From the NCBI GenBank assembly GCA_016219985.1, contig JACRJO010000022.1, positions 248,001 to 312,000 of the forward strand: 64,000 nt of DNA, given 5' to 3'. Numbering within the stretch: the stretch's first letter is position 1; each line of letters begins with the position of its first letter. Below are positions 46,729 to 55,806 of the stretch, one piece after another. The notes under the pieces are model-generated. The model was given only the letters and a program-made list of their open reading frames with translations, was not told where the DNA came from and made no database searches. The translations under genes and the position numbers were made by a program. Source of the stretch: Sphingobacteriales bacterium. GTDB lineage: Bacteria; Bacteroidota; Bacteroidia; Chitinophagales; Chitinophagaceae.

Positions 46729-47859
46729 TTATTGATTGATAAAGGCCAGCACCTGCTGCGTGATAAAAGTCAGTTGTTCCCCGTCCAGTTCAGTATGGAT
46801 GGGCAGGGAGATCACCCGCTCTGTCAGCCAGTCTGTAACCGGCAGTACCTGCGAACCGGAACCGAATTGCTCAAACATCTTTTGTTTGTGACCGGGTACC
46901 GGGTAATAGATCATGGAGGGGACCTGCTGCGCGGCGAGGTATTGTGACAGGGCGTCGCGGTCAACTCCTTCGAGGATCAGCGTGTACTGGTGGAATACAT
47001 GATGAGAATAAGAAGCGCGGTAAGGAACGGTGATCTTCGGATGACCCGCAAAGGCTTTGTCATAAAAATCAGCCGCAGCCCGCCTCGCCGCAATATATTC
47101 ATCGAGGTGTTTCAGTTTGATATCCAGGATGGCCGCCTGGATGGTATCCAGCCGGCTGTTACAACCCACCATCTCATGGTAGTACCTTTTTTGCTGCCCG
47201 TGGTTGGCGATCATCCGCAGTTTTACACTCAGCGCTTCATCATTGGTAAAAATGGCACCGCCGTCGCCAAAAGCCCCCAGGTTCTTGGAAGGGTAAAAGG
47301 AAGTACAGCCGATATCCCCGATGGTTCCCGTCTTTTTTACTGAACCGTCAGCGAAGGTATAGTCACAACCGATGGCCTGGGCATTGTCTTCAATTACATA
47401 AAGCCGGTGTTTCTTCGCAAGGGCCATGATCTCTTCCATCGGCGCCGCATGCCCGTAGAGATGTACAGGAACGATCGCTTTGGTCCGGGGCGTAATAGCT
47501 TTTTCAATGGCAGCCGGATCGATACAAAAAGTTTGGGGATCCACTTCCACGAACACCGGTTTCAGCTTCAGCAGGGCGATCACTTCCGTAGTCGCGATAT
47601 AGGTAAAGGAAGGTGTGATCACTTCATCACCGGGCTGAAGATCCAGGGCCATCATGGCAATCTGCAGGGCATCGGTACCATTGGCGCAGGGAATCGTAAA
47701 TTTTGCACCGAGGTATGCCGAAAGATGACCGGCAAATTCCTGTACGGGTTTACCATTGATAAAGGCTGAACTTTCCATCACCTCCAGTACCGCCTTATCC
47801 ACTTCCTCCTTGATATGATGATACTGGGTACGGGTGTCTACCATTTGAATTTGTCGCAT
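46729..47859 (-). CDS. DegT/DnrJ/EryC1/StrS sugar aminotransferase
   Basis: PLP enzyme adding an amino group to a nucleotide keto-sugar. It has 376 residues, with the PLP lysine K192 in SFYPSKNLGAFGDGG and EDNAQAIG (155-162) for the cofactor. It resembles the WbpE-type group that aminates C3 of UDP-GlcNAc-3-oxo-uronate. A TATTTTTG box on the minus strand (47895-47888) lies about 30 bases upstream. It heads the aminotransferase-dehydrogenase-rfbC-rfbD run. Confidence 0.9.
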   Translation of the reverse strand: MRQIQMVDTRTQYHHIKEEVDKAVLEVMESSAFINGKPVQEFAGHLSAYLGAKFTIPCANGTDALQIAMMALDLQPGDEVITPSFTYIATTEVIALLKLKPVFVEVDPQTFCIDPAAIEKAITPRTKAIVPVHLYGHAAPMEEIMALAKKHRLYVIEDNAQAIGCDYTFADGSVKKTGTIGDIGCTSFYPSKNLGAFGDGGAIFTNDEALSVKLRMIANHGQQKRYYHEMVGCNSRLDTIQAAILDIKLKHLDEYIAARRAAADFYDKAFAGHPKITVPYRASYSHHVFHQYTLILEGVDRDALSQYLAAQQVPSMIYYPVPGHKQKMFEQFGSGSQVLPVTDWLTERVISLPIHTELDGEQLTFITQQVLAFINQ

Positions 47860-47956
47860 CGTATGATTTTATGCTGCTTAAGAGCCGCAAAAATAGTAAA
47901 ATACAGGTAGTTTGCACGATTGACATTACTTTTGGCACCAGTTCAACCCCAGCAAC

Positions 47957-49225
47957 TTGGCCGTTTTCATCTACAATATTTTCCTCCTGCTTTACAAAGC
48001 CGGTATTTACACGGCCTCGCTTTTCAATGCCAAGGCCGCCAAATGGGTGCAGGGCAGAAAGGATATTTTCAGCCGCTTAGCCGCAGCAATCCCGGCCGGC
48101 ACTAAGACCATCTGGATGCATTGCGCCTCCCTGGGCGAATTTGAACAGGGCCGTCCCCTGCTGGAAAAGATGAAAGAGCAGTACCCGGACCATCGCTTCC
48201 TGCTGACGTTTTTTTCACCCTCCGGCTATGAAGTCCGGAAAAATTATACCGGGGCCGACTGGGTCTTTTATTTACCGGCCGATGGCCCTGTAAATGCCCG
48301 GCGCTTCCTGGAAATTGTACAGCCCCGCCTGGTCATTTTTGTGAAGTATGAATTCTGGTACTATTATTTAAAAAAAATAAAATACCGGAATATCCCTTTA
48401 TTGCTGGTATCGGCCCTTTTCCGGAAAGACATGAGCTTTTTTTCCTGGTATGGCGGCCTGCAGCGAAAAATGCTATCCCGGTTTGACCAGCTTTTTGTGC
48501 AGAACCCGGAATCCGCGGAACTCATTAAACAGATCGGGCTTTCCTCCATCTGCACGGTTTCCGGGGATACCCGTTTTGACCGGGTGATCGCCATCGCGGA
48601 AAAATTTGAACCAATCCCGGTTGTGGCTGATTTTACCGGGAATAAGAGAACCCTGGTGGCGGGGAGCACCTGGCCCGAGGACGAGGCCGTCCTGGCCCGC
48701 GCCTTCGGGGACCTGCAGGATCCGGGGATGAAACTGATCATCGCCCCGCATGAGATCAGCGAAAAACACCTCGCCGGTATTCAAAAACTTTTCCCGGATT
48801 CGGTGAGGTATTCTCAATTGCAAAACGGTGCGGCCCCGGAGGCAACTGTCCTGGTCATTGATAATATCGGTATGCTGTCGCGGCTTTATAATTATGGCTG
48901 GCTGACCTATGTGGGAGGCGGAATGACCAAAAACGGGGTGCACAATGTACTGGAAGCAGCGGTCTATAATAAACTGGTGTTATTCGGTCCTTATTACCAG
49001 AAATATTCAGAAGCTGTGGGGCTCGTAAAATCCGGCGGTGGGGTATCTTTTACGGATGACAAAATGGATGGCCGTATACTCAGGCTGTTGCTCGAAACCC
49101 TGTCCGATGATGAAAAGGAATACCAGTACCGGAGTAATGCAGCGGGAACCTTTGTGCAATCGCACCGGGGAGCAACCGGGAAGATCATTCAGTTTATTCA
49201 GGAAAAACGCCTCCTGACCAATTGA
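47957..49225 (+). CDS. waaA: Kdo transferase WaaA (TTG start)
   Basis: Transfers Kdo from CMP-Kdo to lipid IVA in LPS core assembly at the inner membrane. It has 422 residues: an N-terminal membrane anchor (MAVFIYNIFLLLYKAGIY), WMHCASLGEFEQGRPLLE, and the GT-B C-terminal domain with GGGMTKNGVHNVLEAAVYN. No ATG is available before the anchor, so TTG at 47957 is the start. A TACTTTTG box (47927-47934) lies 22 bases upstream. The 3' end overlaps the convergent gene by 28 bases. Confidence 0.93.
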   Translation: MAVFIYNIFLLLYKAGIYTASLFNAKAAKWVQGRKDIFSRLAAAIPAGTKTIWMHCASLGEFEQGRPLLEKMKEQYPDHRFLLTFFSPSGYEVRKNYTGADWVFYLPADGPVNARRFLEIVQPRLVIFVKYEFWYYYLKKIKYRNIPLLLVSALFRKDMSFFSWYGGLQRKMLSRFDQLFVQNPESAELIKQIGLSSICTVSGDTRFDRVIAIAEKFEPIPVVADFTGNKRTLVAGSTWPEDEAVLARAFGDLQDPGMKLIIAPHEISEKHLAGIQKLFPDSVRYSQLQNGAAPEATVLVIDNIGMLSRLYNYGWLTYVGGGMTKNGVHNVLEAAVYNKLVLFGPYYQKYSEAVGLVKSGGGVSFTDDKMDGRILRLLLETLSDDEKEYQYRSNAAGTFVQSHRGATGKIIQFIQEKRLLTN

Positions 49226-49902
49226 TCGAAATGGAGGACCGTGGGGGTCCCGGAATCCCAGCCCAGCTTTACTTTCAGCTCCCGGCTGATCCAGTATTCC
49301 GCTTCCGCGTAGATATTAAAATTATTGATGGTCCGGATACTCCGTTCATACATATTCTCATCCCCCCGGAATAATTCATTGATGAATACAAACCGGTCAT
49401 TGATGCCGATGGCCTTGCGCAGATCCTTGACCGGCGTTTCCTTCAGGATTTCCATCAATTCGGTCTCCCCCTGTTTCAGCCGGTCGTTTAATGACTCGGA
49501 CAGATCCGTATTATCATTCACTTCCTTGCCCCTGGCCTGCTGGGAAAGTGTCGGGATTTCCTTCATCGGGTCAAAGACCATATCCAGCTGGCCGTTTTTT
49601 TTCAGCAGGGCCAGGTTGTCATTTTCCACCAGCAGGGTTTCTTTTGTTTCCCTTACCGGTGCAGTGGCCGCCGGCGGAGGAATATATTTTTCATAGCCGG
49701 CCAGAAGGTCTGTTTCCGGCCGGATCGGGGTGACGGGAAGCAGGACAGCCACTTTGGCCGTACCCAGTCCCTGGGGAGCTACCGGCCTGACCCGGGTCAG
49801 TTCCAGCTGGAGCAACTGGACGGTGCCCAGCAGCACTGCCGGATCGGCGTTTTTCTCAAACTGCTCTTTTAATTTATTGATCAGGATTTCGATTCGTTCC
49901 AT
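49198..49902 (-). CDS. Conserved protein of unknown function
   Basis: A 234-residue soluble protein with no recognised enzyme motif. It has an N-terminal helical segment (MERIEILINKLKEQFEKNAD), a proline-rich middle (about 58-84) and a conserved-looking C-terminal part, KAIGINDRFVFINELFRGDE followed by NMYERSIRTINNF. That segment is of a type seen in Bacteroidota hypothetical proteins. It overlaps the 3' end of waaA by 28 bases and is divergent from tdk. I cannot assign a role. Confidence 0.7.
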   Translation of the reverse strand: MERIEILINKLKEQFEKNADPAVLLGTVQLLQLELTRVRPVAPQGLGTAKVAVLLPVTPIRPETDLLAGYEKYIPPPAATAPVRETKETLLVENDNLALLKKNGQLDMVFDPMKEIPTLSQQARGKEVNDNTDLSESLNDRLKQGETELMEILKETPVKDLRKAIGINDRFVFINELFRGDENMYERSIRTINNFNIYAEAEYWISRELKVKLGWDSGTPTVLHFDQLVRRRFS

Positions 49903-49998
49903 TCAATTATATTTGGCGCCGGCAACACCGGACACTTTAAAGTTACAAACAGTTTGCCAATAAAATCATTTGCAAAACAGCCCGGTTAAATCTTAACA

Positions 49999-50565
49999 AT
50001 GTTTATTGAACCCAATACCAGCGGCGAGCGGCGCGGCAGCATTGAAGTGATCTGCGGCTCCATGTTCAGCGGAAAAACGGAGGAACTGATCCGCCGGCTG
50101 AAACGCGTAAAGATCGCCAACCAGAAAGTGGAAATATTTAAACCCGCGATTGATATCCGTTATGACGAGGTAAAGATCGTATCGCATGACGCACAGGCCA
50201 TCCACTCCACCCCGATTGATAATTCCCAGAAAATATTGCTGATGGCAGCGGATGCGGATGTAATCGGGATCGATGAAGCCCAGTTCTTTGACGAAGAGAT
50301 CGCCAATGTATGTGATGAGCTGGCCTTCCGCGGCATCCGGGTGATCGTTGCGGGGCTGGATATGGATTACCTCGGTAAACCCTTCGGGCAAATGCCCTTT
50401 ATCATGGCGAAGGCCGATTACGTGACCAAGCTCCATGCGATCTGTATGAAATGCGGCAGCATCGCCAATTATTCCTACCGGAAAATTCCCAATGAGGACC
50501 AGGTGATGTTAGGAGCCACGGATGCTTACGAACCGCGCTGCCGCAAATGTTACCACGAAAAATAA
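49999..50565 (+). CDS. tdk: Thymidine kinase
   Basis: Salvage enzyme making dTMP from thymidine. It has 188 residues, with P-loop GSMFSGKT (20-27), the lasso region, [10 protein letters not shown], and a zinc site with CMKC and CRKC pairs. This is the tetrameric type II bacterial form. Confidence 0.96.
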   Translation: MFIEPNTSGERRGSIEVICGSMFSGKTEELIRRLKRVKIANQKVEIFKPAIDIRYDEVKIVSHDAQAIHSTPIDNSQKILLMAADADVIGIDEAQFFDEEIANVCDELAFRGIRVIVAGLDMDYLGKPFGQMPFIMAKADYVTKLHAICMKCGSIANYSYRKIPNEDQVMLGATDAYEPRCRKCYHEK

Positions 50566-50574
50566 GGAGCGCTC

Positions 50575-51486
50575 TTACCGGGCCTTTCCCCGGATCCTGG
50601 TTTTGATGTTTACCGGGATACTGCCGGCGATGGTCATATTTAGTTGCAGGCCGGCCTTTACCACTAACCCGTTGCGGCTGTCTACGATAAGAGTGCCTGT
50701 TTGTTCACCCGGTATGTCCCCGTTTTCATTTTCGGAAGTAATCCTGGTTTTTTCTTCGAGGGTCACCATATCGCCCTCTATTTCAACAACAGTATAGGTT
50801 GAATGCAGGTTCCCCGAATAAAGGCCCGACGCCTGACTGCTCTTTTCCCAGCTGTCACCCACTTTCACTTCTTTGGCGGGGAAAATATAAAAGAACCGTT
50901 CAAACTGCTCCCGCACTTTCTGGTCATTGAATTGCTGGCCAAACTGCTGTTTCAATTTTTCCCGGGTCTCTTTTTCTTTTTCGGGGTCCAGCCCAAGGGA
51001 GGAGACGATGGATTCCGTCATTTCGCGGAAACCTTTTACTTCCAGTACTTTCCCTTCCGCATCCACTTTCATGGTAAAACTCTTCCCCCGCACGGCCCGG
51101 AAAACACGGCCCAGCATCGCCAGTTTGTCGCCGGCCACACCGGCGGTATCCTCCGGCTTTTCCGTATCCACGTTCAGTTTCATCCCCACTACGTCCATGT
51201 CCATCCTAAACCGCTCATAACGGGCAGCCAGGGTTTTCACGGTTCCGTCATCCGCCTCCACGTCGAGTGAATAATAAGTATTCATCCCGATCTTCACCGG
51301 GGTCTCCAATATCTTCTGCTCAAACAGCATTTCCATTTCGTAATCGTAGCCTTTCCCGTTTTCATAATTAAACCGCAGCATTTTGGAAGAACTGGCGGAA
51401 CGGGAGGACTGGCAGGAATCCATCAGTTGGGAAAATAGTAAGAGGCAGACCAGGACGGCGGGGCGGGAAAGAAGATTGTTTTTCAT
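50575..51486 (-). CDS. Lipoprotein of unknown function (DUF6263-like)
   Basis: A 303-residue protein starting at 51486 (MKNNLLSRPAVLVCLLLFSQ), with a lipobox-like LMDSC whose Cys25 would be lipidated; the longer open frame (to 51582) would place this signal internally. The rest is a beta-rich envelope domain (GNLHSTYTVVEIEGDMVTLE). It probably sits in the outer or inner membrane facing the periplasm; no function is known. Confidence 0.75.
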   Translation of the reverse strand: MKNNLLSRPAVLVCLLLFSQLMDSCQSSRSASSSKMLRFNYENGKGYDYEMEMLFEQKILETPVKIGMNTYYSLDVEADDGTVKTLAARYERFRMDMDVVGMKLNVDTEKPEDTAGVAGDKLAMLGRVFRAVRGKSFTMKVDAEGKVLEVKGFREMTESIVSSLGLDPEKEKETREKLKQQFGQQFNDQKVREQFERFFYIFPAKEVKVGDSWEKSSQASGLYSGNLHSTYTVVEIEGDMVTLEEKTRITSENENGDIPGEQTGTLIVDSRNGLVVKAGLQLNMTIAGSIPVNIKTRIRGKAR

Positions 51487-51582
51487 ACCCTTTTTTTGGA
51501 AAATTAGAATAATAAACCAAAACGAAGCAGTGGTAAATCCTATTTTTGCCCGCAAACTCATTTTATCAGCACATTCCGGCAT

Positions 51583-52221
51583 ATACTGACCCTTTTTAAA
51601 AAAGACCTGCTCCTCGAAGTCCGGCAGCAGTACAGTTTTTATGGCATCCTGCTCTATATAGGTGCCACCATCTTTGTGCTTTTTATGGCATTGGATGATC
51701 CCGAGAGCCGGGTCTGGAACGGGTTGTTCTGGGTGATCCAGCTATTCATTTGTATCAATGCGGTGGCCAAGAGTTTTCTGCAGGAAAGCAAGGGACGGAT
51801 GCTCTATTTTTATTCCGTGGCCAGTCCCACTGCTTTTGTACTCGCCAAACTGCTGTTCAATTCCCTGCTGATGCTGGTGATGAGCCTGCTCAGCCTCTTG
51901 CTTTTCACGATGTTCCTCGGCAACCCTATACAAAAGGCGGGACCTTTTATCGGGTTGGTTTTACTCGGGGGCTGGAGTCTCAGCCTGGTTTTCAGTTTCC
52001 TGGCTGCGATCGCAGCCAAAGCGCAGCAGAATGCCGCTATCATGGCCGTCCTGGGTTTCCCGATCATCATACCCCAGCTGATCCTCCTGATGCGTTTATC
52101 AAGTGCCGCTTTTTCCCCCCTGCTGACCATCCCTGCCAGCACGGTACTGATGCTGGTGGCGCTTGATGCCCTGATCATCCTGCTGGCCGTCATTCTATTT
52201 CCCTTTCTTTGGAAAGACTGA
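51583..52221 (+). CDS. ccmB: Heme exporter membrane subunit CcmB, non-standard start
   Basis: Membrane subunit of the CcmAB heme/cytochrome c maturation transporter. The homologous reading LTLFKKDLLLEVRQQYSFYG precedes the first ATG (51676) by about 30 residues, and no ATG, GTG or TTG exists in frame before it up to the stop at 51505-51507. ATA at 51583 (or CTG at 51586) is therefore the likely start, giving about 212 residues with six membrane segments. A TATTTTTG box at 51541-51548 fits transcription just upstream. Confidence 0.85.
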   Translation: MLTLFKKDLLLEVRQQYSFYGILLYIGATIFVLFMALDDPESRVWNGLFWVIQLFICINAVAKSFLQESKGRMLYFYSVASPTAFVLAKLLFNSLLMLVMSLLSLLLFTMFLGNPIQKAGPFIGLVLLGGWSLSLVFSFLAAIAAKAQQNAAIMAVLGFPIIIPQLILLMRLSSAAFSPLLTIPASTVLMLVALDALIILLAVILFPFLWKD

Positions 52222-52355
52222 TACGGGCGCCGGTTTTAATCCAAAGACCGCGGTTTTCACCTGTTTTTAATCATATAAAGAGGTGAAGAAAATTTTACCG
52301 GCTTTTACCGGGAGCACCTTAATTTTGCCTCACTTTATCCGGCCATATCCTGAGA

Positions 52356-53084
52356 ATGGCCTTACCGATGACCAACGTAAAAAACTATATGCACAAATCC
52401 TGGTGGAAGATCACAAGTGTGGTATTGCTTGTGTACACTTTTATTGCCGGCTTCCTGGGGAATGTTCCCCATCTGCCCCTCCTGCAGGAAACCATCCGGA
52501 ATCTTTATTTCCATGTTTGCATGTGGTTTGCCATGATGATCCTCTTTACCGTGTCCGTGGTCAATTCCATCCGCTACCTGCGCAGTTTCAAAATCAAATA
52601 TGATATTTATGCCCGGCAGTATGCGGTAATGGGTATCGTCTTCGGACTCCTGGGTTATATTACCGGGGCCATCTGGGCTTCCTATACCTGGGCCGATCCG
52701 AATAAGGCGGCCGCCAATTCCTTCAGCACCATTGCCCGGGATCCCAAACTGATCGGCGCCGCCATCGCCTTATTAGTATATTTCGCCTACCTGATCCTCC
52801 GGGATTCGATCCAGGATATGGATAAGAAAGCCCGGATCGGTGCCGTGTATAACATATTTGCCTACGCGATATTATTCCCTTCCATCTGGATCCTGCCGCG
52901 GATTCTGCCGAGCCTGCACCCGGGCAACGAGGGCAACCCGGCCCTTGATGTTAAGAATGATATCAGCGGTTCCATGAGGATGGTGTTTTACCCCGCCGTA
53001 ATCGGCTGGACCCTCCTCGGGGTCTGGATCACCACCCTGAAGATCCGCCTCCAATTACTGAACGAAAAAAAGATGTCAGCATGA
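52356..53084 (+). CDS. ccsA: Cytochrome c biogenesis protein CcsA/CcmC type
   Basis: Heme-handling membrane protein, 242 residues with six membrane segments. RNLYFHVCMWFAMM contains a conserved His, and the tryptophan-containing loop GAIWASYTWADPNKAA corresponds to the heme-binding WWD region. The size fits CcmC. A TAATTTTG box at 52320-52327 may start a separate transcript. The next gene overlaps by ATGA. Confidence 0.88.
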   Translation: MALPMTNVKNYMHKSWWKITSVVLLVYTFIAGFLGNVPHLPLLQETIRNLYFHVCMWFAMMILFTVSVVNSIRYLRSFKIKYDIYARQYAVMGIVFGLLGYITGAIWASYTWADPNKAAANSFSTIARDPKLIGAAIALLVYFAYLILRDSIQDMDKKARIGAVYNIFAYAILFPSIWILPRILPSLHPGNEGNPALDVKNDISGSMRMVFYPAVIGWTLLGVWITTLKIRLQLLNEKKMSA

Positions 53085-53299
53085 AAATAATCAGAAAGAT
53101 ATCCCTGCTTTTCCCGGCCCTGCTCCTCTCCCTGCTGAGCCTGGCCCAGGACAAACCCGTACAAATGGCGGATACCATGCGCAGCAACGGGAGGATCTAC
53201 GTGGTAGTGGCCGTGGTGCTGACCATCCTCACAGGGCTCATCTTGTATGTGGCCCGGCTGGATAAAAAAATATCCCGCCTGGAAAAAGATTCCAACTAA
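53081..53299 (+). CDS. ccmD: CcmD-like small membrane protein
   Basis: A 72-residue protein with a signal-like N-terminus (MKIIRKISLLFPALLLSL), one membrane segment (about 41-59, IYVVVAVVLTILTGLILYV) and a charged tail. The position right after ccsA with ATGA overlap matches CcmD, which stabilises CcmABC. ccmE and ccmF do not follow; a strong hairpin ends the unit. Confidence 0.82.
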   Translation: MKIIRKISLLFPALLLSLLSLAQDKPVQMADTMRSNGRIYVVVAVVLTILTGLILYVARLDKKISRLEKDSN

Positions 53300-53310
53300 A
53301 ACGATTACCC

Positions 53311-53342
53311 GCGGCCTGTAAAAGCCCCCTTTTACAGGCCGC
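53311..53342 (+). terminator. Terminator after ccmD
   Basis: A 14-bp perfect stem, GCGGCCTGTAAAAG with CTTTTACAGGCCGC, and a CCCC loop, followed by a short T-rich stretch. Confidence 0.78.
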
Positions 53343-53392
53343 AGACTTTTATAAAAAATAACGAACGATTGCTATAACCTAAAAAAGAAATC

Positions 53393-54808
53393 ATGTCACA
53401 CAAGTACAGTTTTTTTGGCGCGGTGGAAAAAAGTTTCGACAAGGCGGCCAAATTCACGAAATGGGACAAAGGCGTCCTGGAGCAGATCCGCCAGTGTAAT
53501 GCAGTTTACCAGATCCGTTTCCCCATCAAGAGAGATGACGGGACCGTTGAAGTGATCGAAGCCTACCGGGTACAGCACTCCCATCACAAGACCCCGTGTA
53601 AAGGAGGGATCCGCTTTGCCGCCGAAGTAAACCAGGATGAAGTGATGGCCCTGGCCGCGCTGATGACCTATAAATGCACCATCGTGGATGTGCCTTTTGG
53701 CGGCGCCAAGGGGGGTATCAAGATCGATCCGAAAAAATATTCTCCCTACGAACTGGAAAAGATCACCCGCCGCTATACGGCCGAACTGATCCGCAAGAAC
53801 TTTATCGGGCCGGGCACGGATGTACCCGCTCCTGATTACGGGACCGGCGAACGGGAAATGTCCTGGATCCTCGATACGTATACGGCTATGCATCCGGGTG
53901 AGATTGATGCCGCCGGTTGCGTGACCGGTAAGCCCATCTCGCAGGGAGGTGTACGGGGCCGCCGCGAAGCCACCGGGCTCGGGGTATTCTTCGGGATCCG
54001 CGAAGTCTGCAATATGGCAGATATCATGAAGAAGCTCGGACTGGAAACCGGTGTGGAAGGGAAAAATGTGATCGTGCAGGGACTGGGTAATGTGGGATAC
54101 CATTCCGCTAAATTCTTCCAGGATGCGGGTGCAAAGATCATTGCGCTGGCTGAATATGAAGGAGCCATCTGGAACAAGGAGGGGCTGGATGTGGATGCGG
54201 TATTCCAGCACCGGAAAAAAACCGGCTCCATCCTGAACTATCCCGGCGCCACTAATTTCGCCAAAACAGGGGAAGCCCTCGAAATGGAATGCGATATCCT
54301 GATCCCGGCCGCGCTGGAGAATGTGATCGATGGGAAAAACGCCCCGCATGTAAAAGCCAAACTGATCGGCGAGGCCGCCAATGGCCCGTTGTCACCCGAG
54401 GCCGATGAAATATTCGCCCAGCGCGGAATCATCGTGGTACCGGATATGTACCTGAACGCCGGCGGGGTGACGGTTTCCTATTTCGAATGGCTGAAGAACC
54501 TGAGCCATGTACGCTATGGCCGCCTCGAAAAACGCTTTACCGAGAACATGAATACGCATATCCTCGGCCAGATCGAGGAACTCAGCGGGAAGAAAGTAAA
54601 AGGCAATGCCCGTGATATGATCATGCACGGACCGGATGAAGTGGACCTGGTGTACAGCGGTCTCGAAGAAACCATGATAAATGCCACCCGCGAGATCATG
54701 GATGTCTGGAAATCCAATCCCGATATCCCCGATATGCGGACCGCCGCTTATGTAGTGGCGATCAATAAAGTGGCTACTGCTTATGCAGAACTGGGTATCT
54801 TCCCGTAA
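53393..54808 (+). CDS. Glu/Leu/Phe/Val dehydrogenase
   Basis: A 471-residue amino-acid dehydrogenase, most likely for glutamate. The catalytic region carries [12 protein letters not shown] and [17 protein letters not shown], then [14 protein letters not shown], and the NAD(P) domain has [16 protein letters not shown]. It interconverts glutamate and 2-oxoglutarate plus ammonia, linking carbon and nitrogen metabolism. It is a single gene bounded by terminators. Confidence 0.93.
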   Translation: MSHKYSFFGAVEKSFDKAAKFTKWDKGVLEQIRQCNAVYQIRFPIKRDDGTVEVIEAYRVQHSHHKTPCKGGIRFAAEVNQDEVMALAALMTYKCTIVDVPFGGAKGGIKIDPKKYSPYELEKITRRYTAELIRKNFIGPGTDVPAPDYGTGEREMSWILDTYTAMHPGEIDAAGCVTGKPISQGGVRGRREATGLGVFFGIREVCNMADIMKKLGLETGVEGKNVIVQGLGNVGYHSAKFFQDAGAKIIALAEYEGAIWNKEGLDVDAVFQHRKKTGSILNYPGATNFAKTGEALEMECDILIPAALENVIDGKNAPHVKAKLIGEAANGPLSPEADEIFAQRGIIVVPDMYLNAGGVTVSYFEWLKNLSHVRYGRLEKRFTENMNTHILGQIEELSGKKVKGNARDMIMHGPDEVDLVYSGLEETMINATREIMDVWKSNPDIPDMRTAAYVVAINKVATAYAELGIFP

Positions 54809-54840
54809 TAGTATATAAAGCCAGACCAATTGCTTATACC

Positions 54841-54868
54841 AATCCCGCCGCTTTGTGGCGGGATTTTT
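54841..54868 (+). terminator. Terminator after the glutamate dehydrogenase gene
   Basis: AATCCCGCC and GGCGGGATT (9 bp) around GCTTTGT, followed by a run of T. Confidence 0.9.
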
Positions 54869-54931
54869 TTTGACCCATTATCGCAATGCTAAAAAAAGCA
54901 CCTTAGCTAAAGCCCCGGCTGATAATTTGAG

Positions 54932-54962
54932 TTGTAAAAGCAGGCGGCAGTTTGTATATTCG
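54932..54962 (+). promoter_or_regulatory. Possible promoter of the kinase-like gene
   Basis: TTG (54932-54934), 20 bases and TATATTCG (54955-54962), one mismatch to TAnnTTTG, lies 27 bases before the ATG. Confidence 0.4.
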
Positions 54963-54988
54963 GAAACACATACGTTGGGCTCGATTTT

Positions 54989-55594
54989 ATGAACCAAATA
55001 ATCCTAATAGGCTTTTCAACAACTGGAAAAACTTCTTTGATCAAAAAGATCAAGGAATGCATACCAGATTGTACGAGAAAACCGTACGACACCGATAAGG
55101 TAATCTCCGAAGACTTTGACGGTAGTATTTCGAATATTTTTTATCAACTTGGAAGGGGAAATGCGCTTTCTGAAATATTAAGCAGGGAAAAGAAAATCAT
55201 TAGTGACCTAACCTACTTACCAGACAATTTGATTATTGCTGCAGGTCCCGGAGTTCCCTTCCATGAAAATTTCAAAAATTATCTTTCCGTAAAAAAACCA
55301 TACGTAATATTACTGGAAAACTCTGCGGAGAATATCTATGAAAACTTAAAAAAAAGGCGGCAAGATTTACAAAATAGATTAGAATATCCAAGACCTGATT
55401 TCGGCATCTGGGATATTGGAGTAATGGCAGATGAAAACAATATTGAATATGACAAAGAATCTGCGGTAACAAAAATTGACTTTTTATTAAACCAGAGAGG
55501 CCCAACATATAGGTCGTTTGCCAATTTCACTTTCAAGACTAATGAAGTATTAAGTGATTCTAGGTTACCTGAAGAAATTTTAAATATCCTATAA
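54989..55594 (+). CDS. P-loop kinase, shikimate kinase-like; A/T-rich
   Basis: A 201-residue protein with Walker A GFSTTGKT (8-15), a YDTDK motif like the DxD of shikimate kinase, GRGNALSEILSRE like the GExxFRxxE region, GPGVP in place of the usual GGG, and KKRRQDLQNRLEYPRP as a lid-like stretch. The changed GGG motif and extra length suggest a substrate other than shikimate. The gene is visibly richer in A/T (AAA, AAT, ATA codons) than its neighbours and sits alone, a sign of recent transfer. Confidence 0.72.
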   Translation: MNQIILIGFSTTGKTSLIKKIKECIPDCTRKPYDTDKVISEDFDGSISNIFYQLGRGNALSEILSREKKIISDLTYLPDNLIIAAGPGVPFHENFKNYLSVKKPYVILLENSAENIYENLKKRRQDLQNRLEYPRPDFGIWDIGVMADENNIEYDKESAVTKIDFLLNQRGPTYRSFANFTFKTNEVLSDSRLPEEILNIL

Positions 55595-55806
55595 AAATAT
55601 CAGCCAAACAAGATTTTCTACAATGCTGACTGTGGAATATGCTCTCGTCGATATATTGCCGCTCCGCTGTTGTTCCGGCTGACGAATACAGCTCGTTTAC
55701 AAACCATATTTTCTTCTTTGTTAACTTTACTCATTAACAATCCAGGCTGATGTGACGGCATAACGCCGGATCGCAAAACCCATCCATAGAATCGCCCACC
55801 TTAACA

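Noticed and set aside
53396..54349. 317-codon open frame opposite the glutamate dehydrogenase gene
   Set aside because: Antisense shadow of a strongly conserved enzyme; no domain is recognisable.
54963..54980. GTTGGGC core resembling the end of an integron attC site before the A/T-rich gene
   Set aside because: No matching RYYYAAC partner or imperfect palindrome was found within 130 bases upstream, so the match is likely chance.
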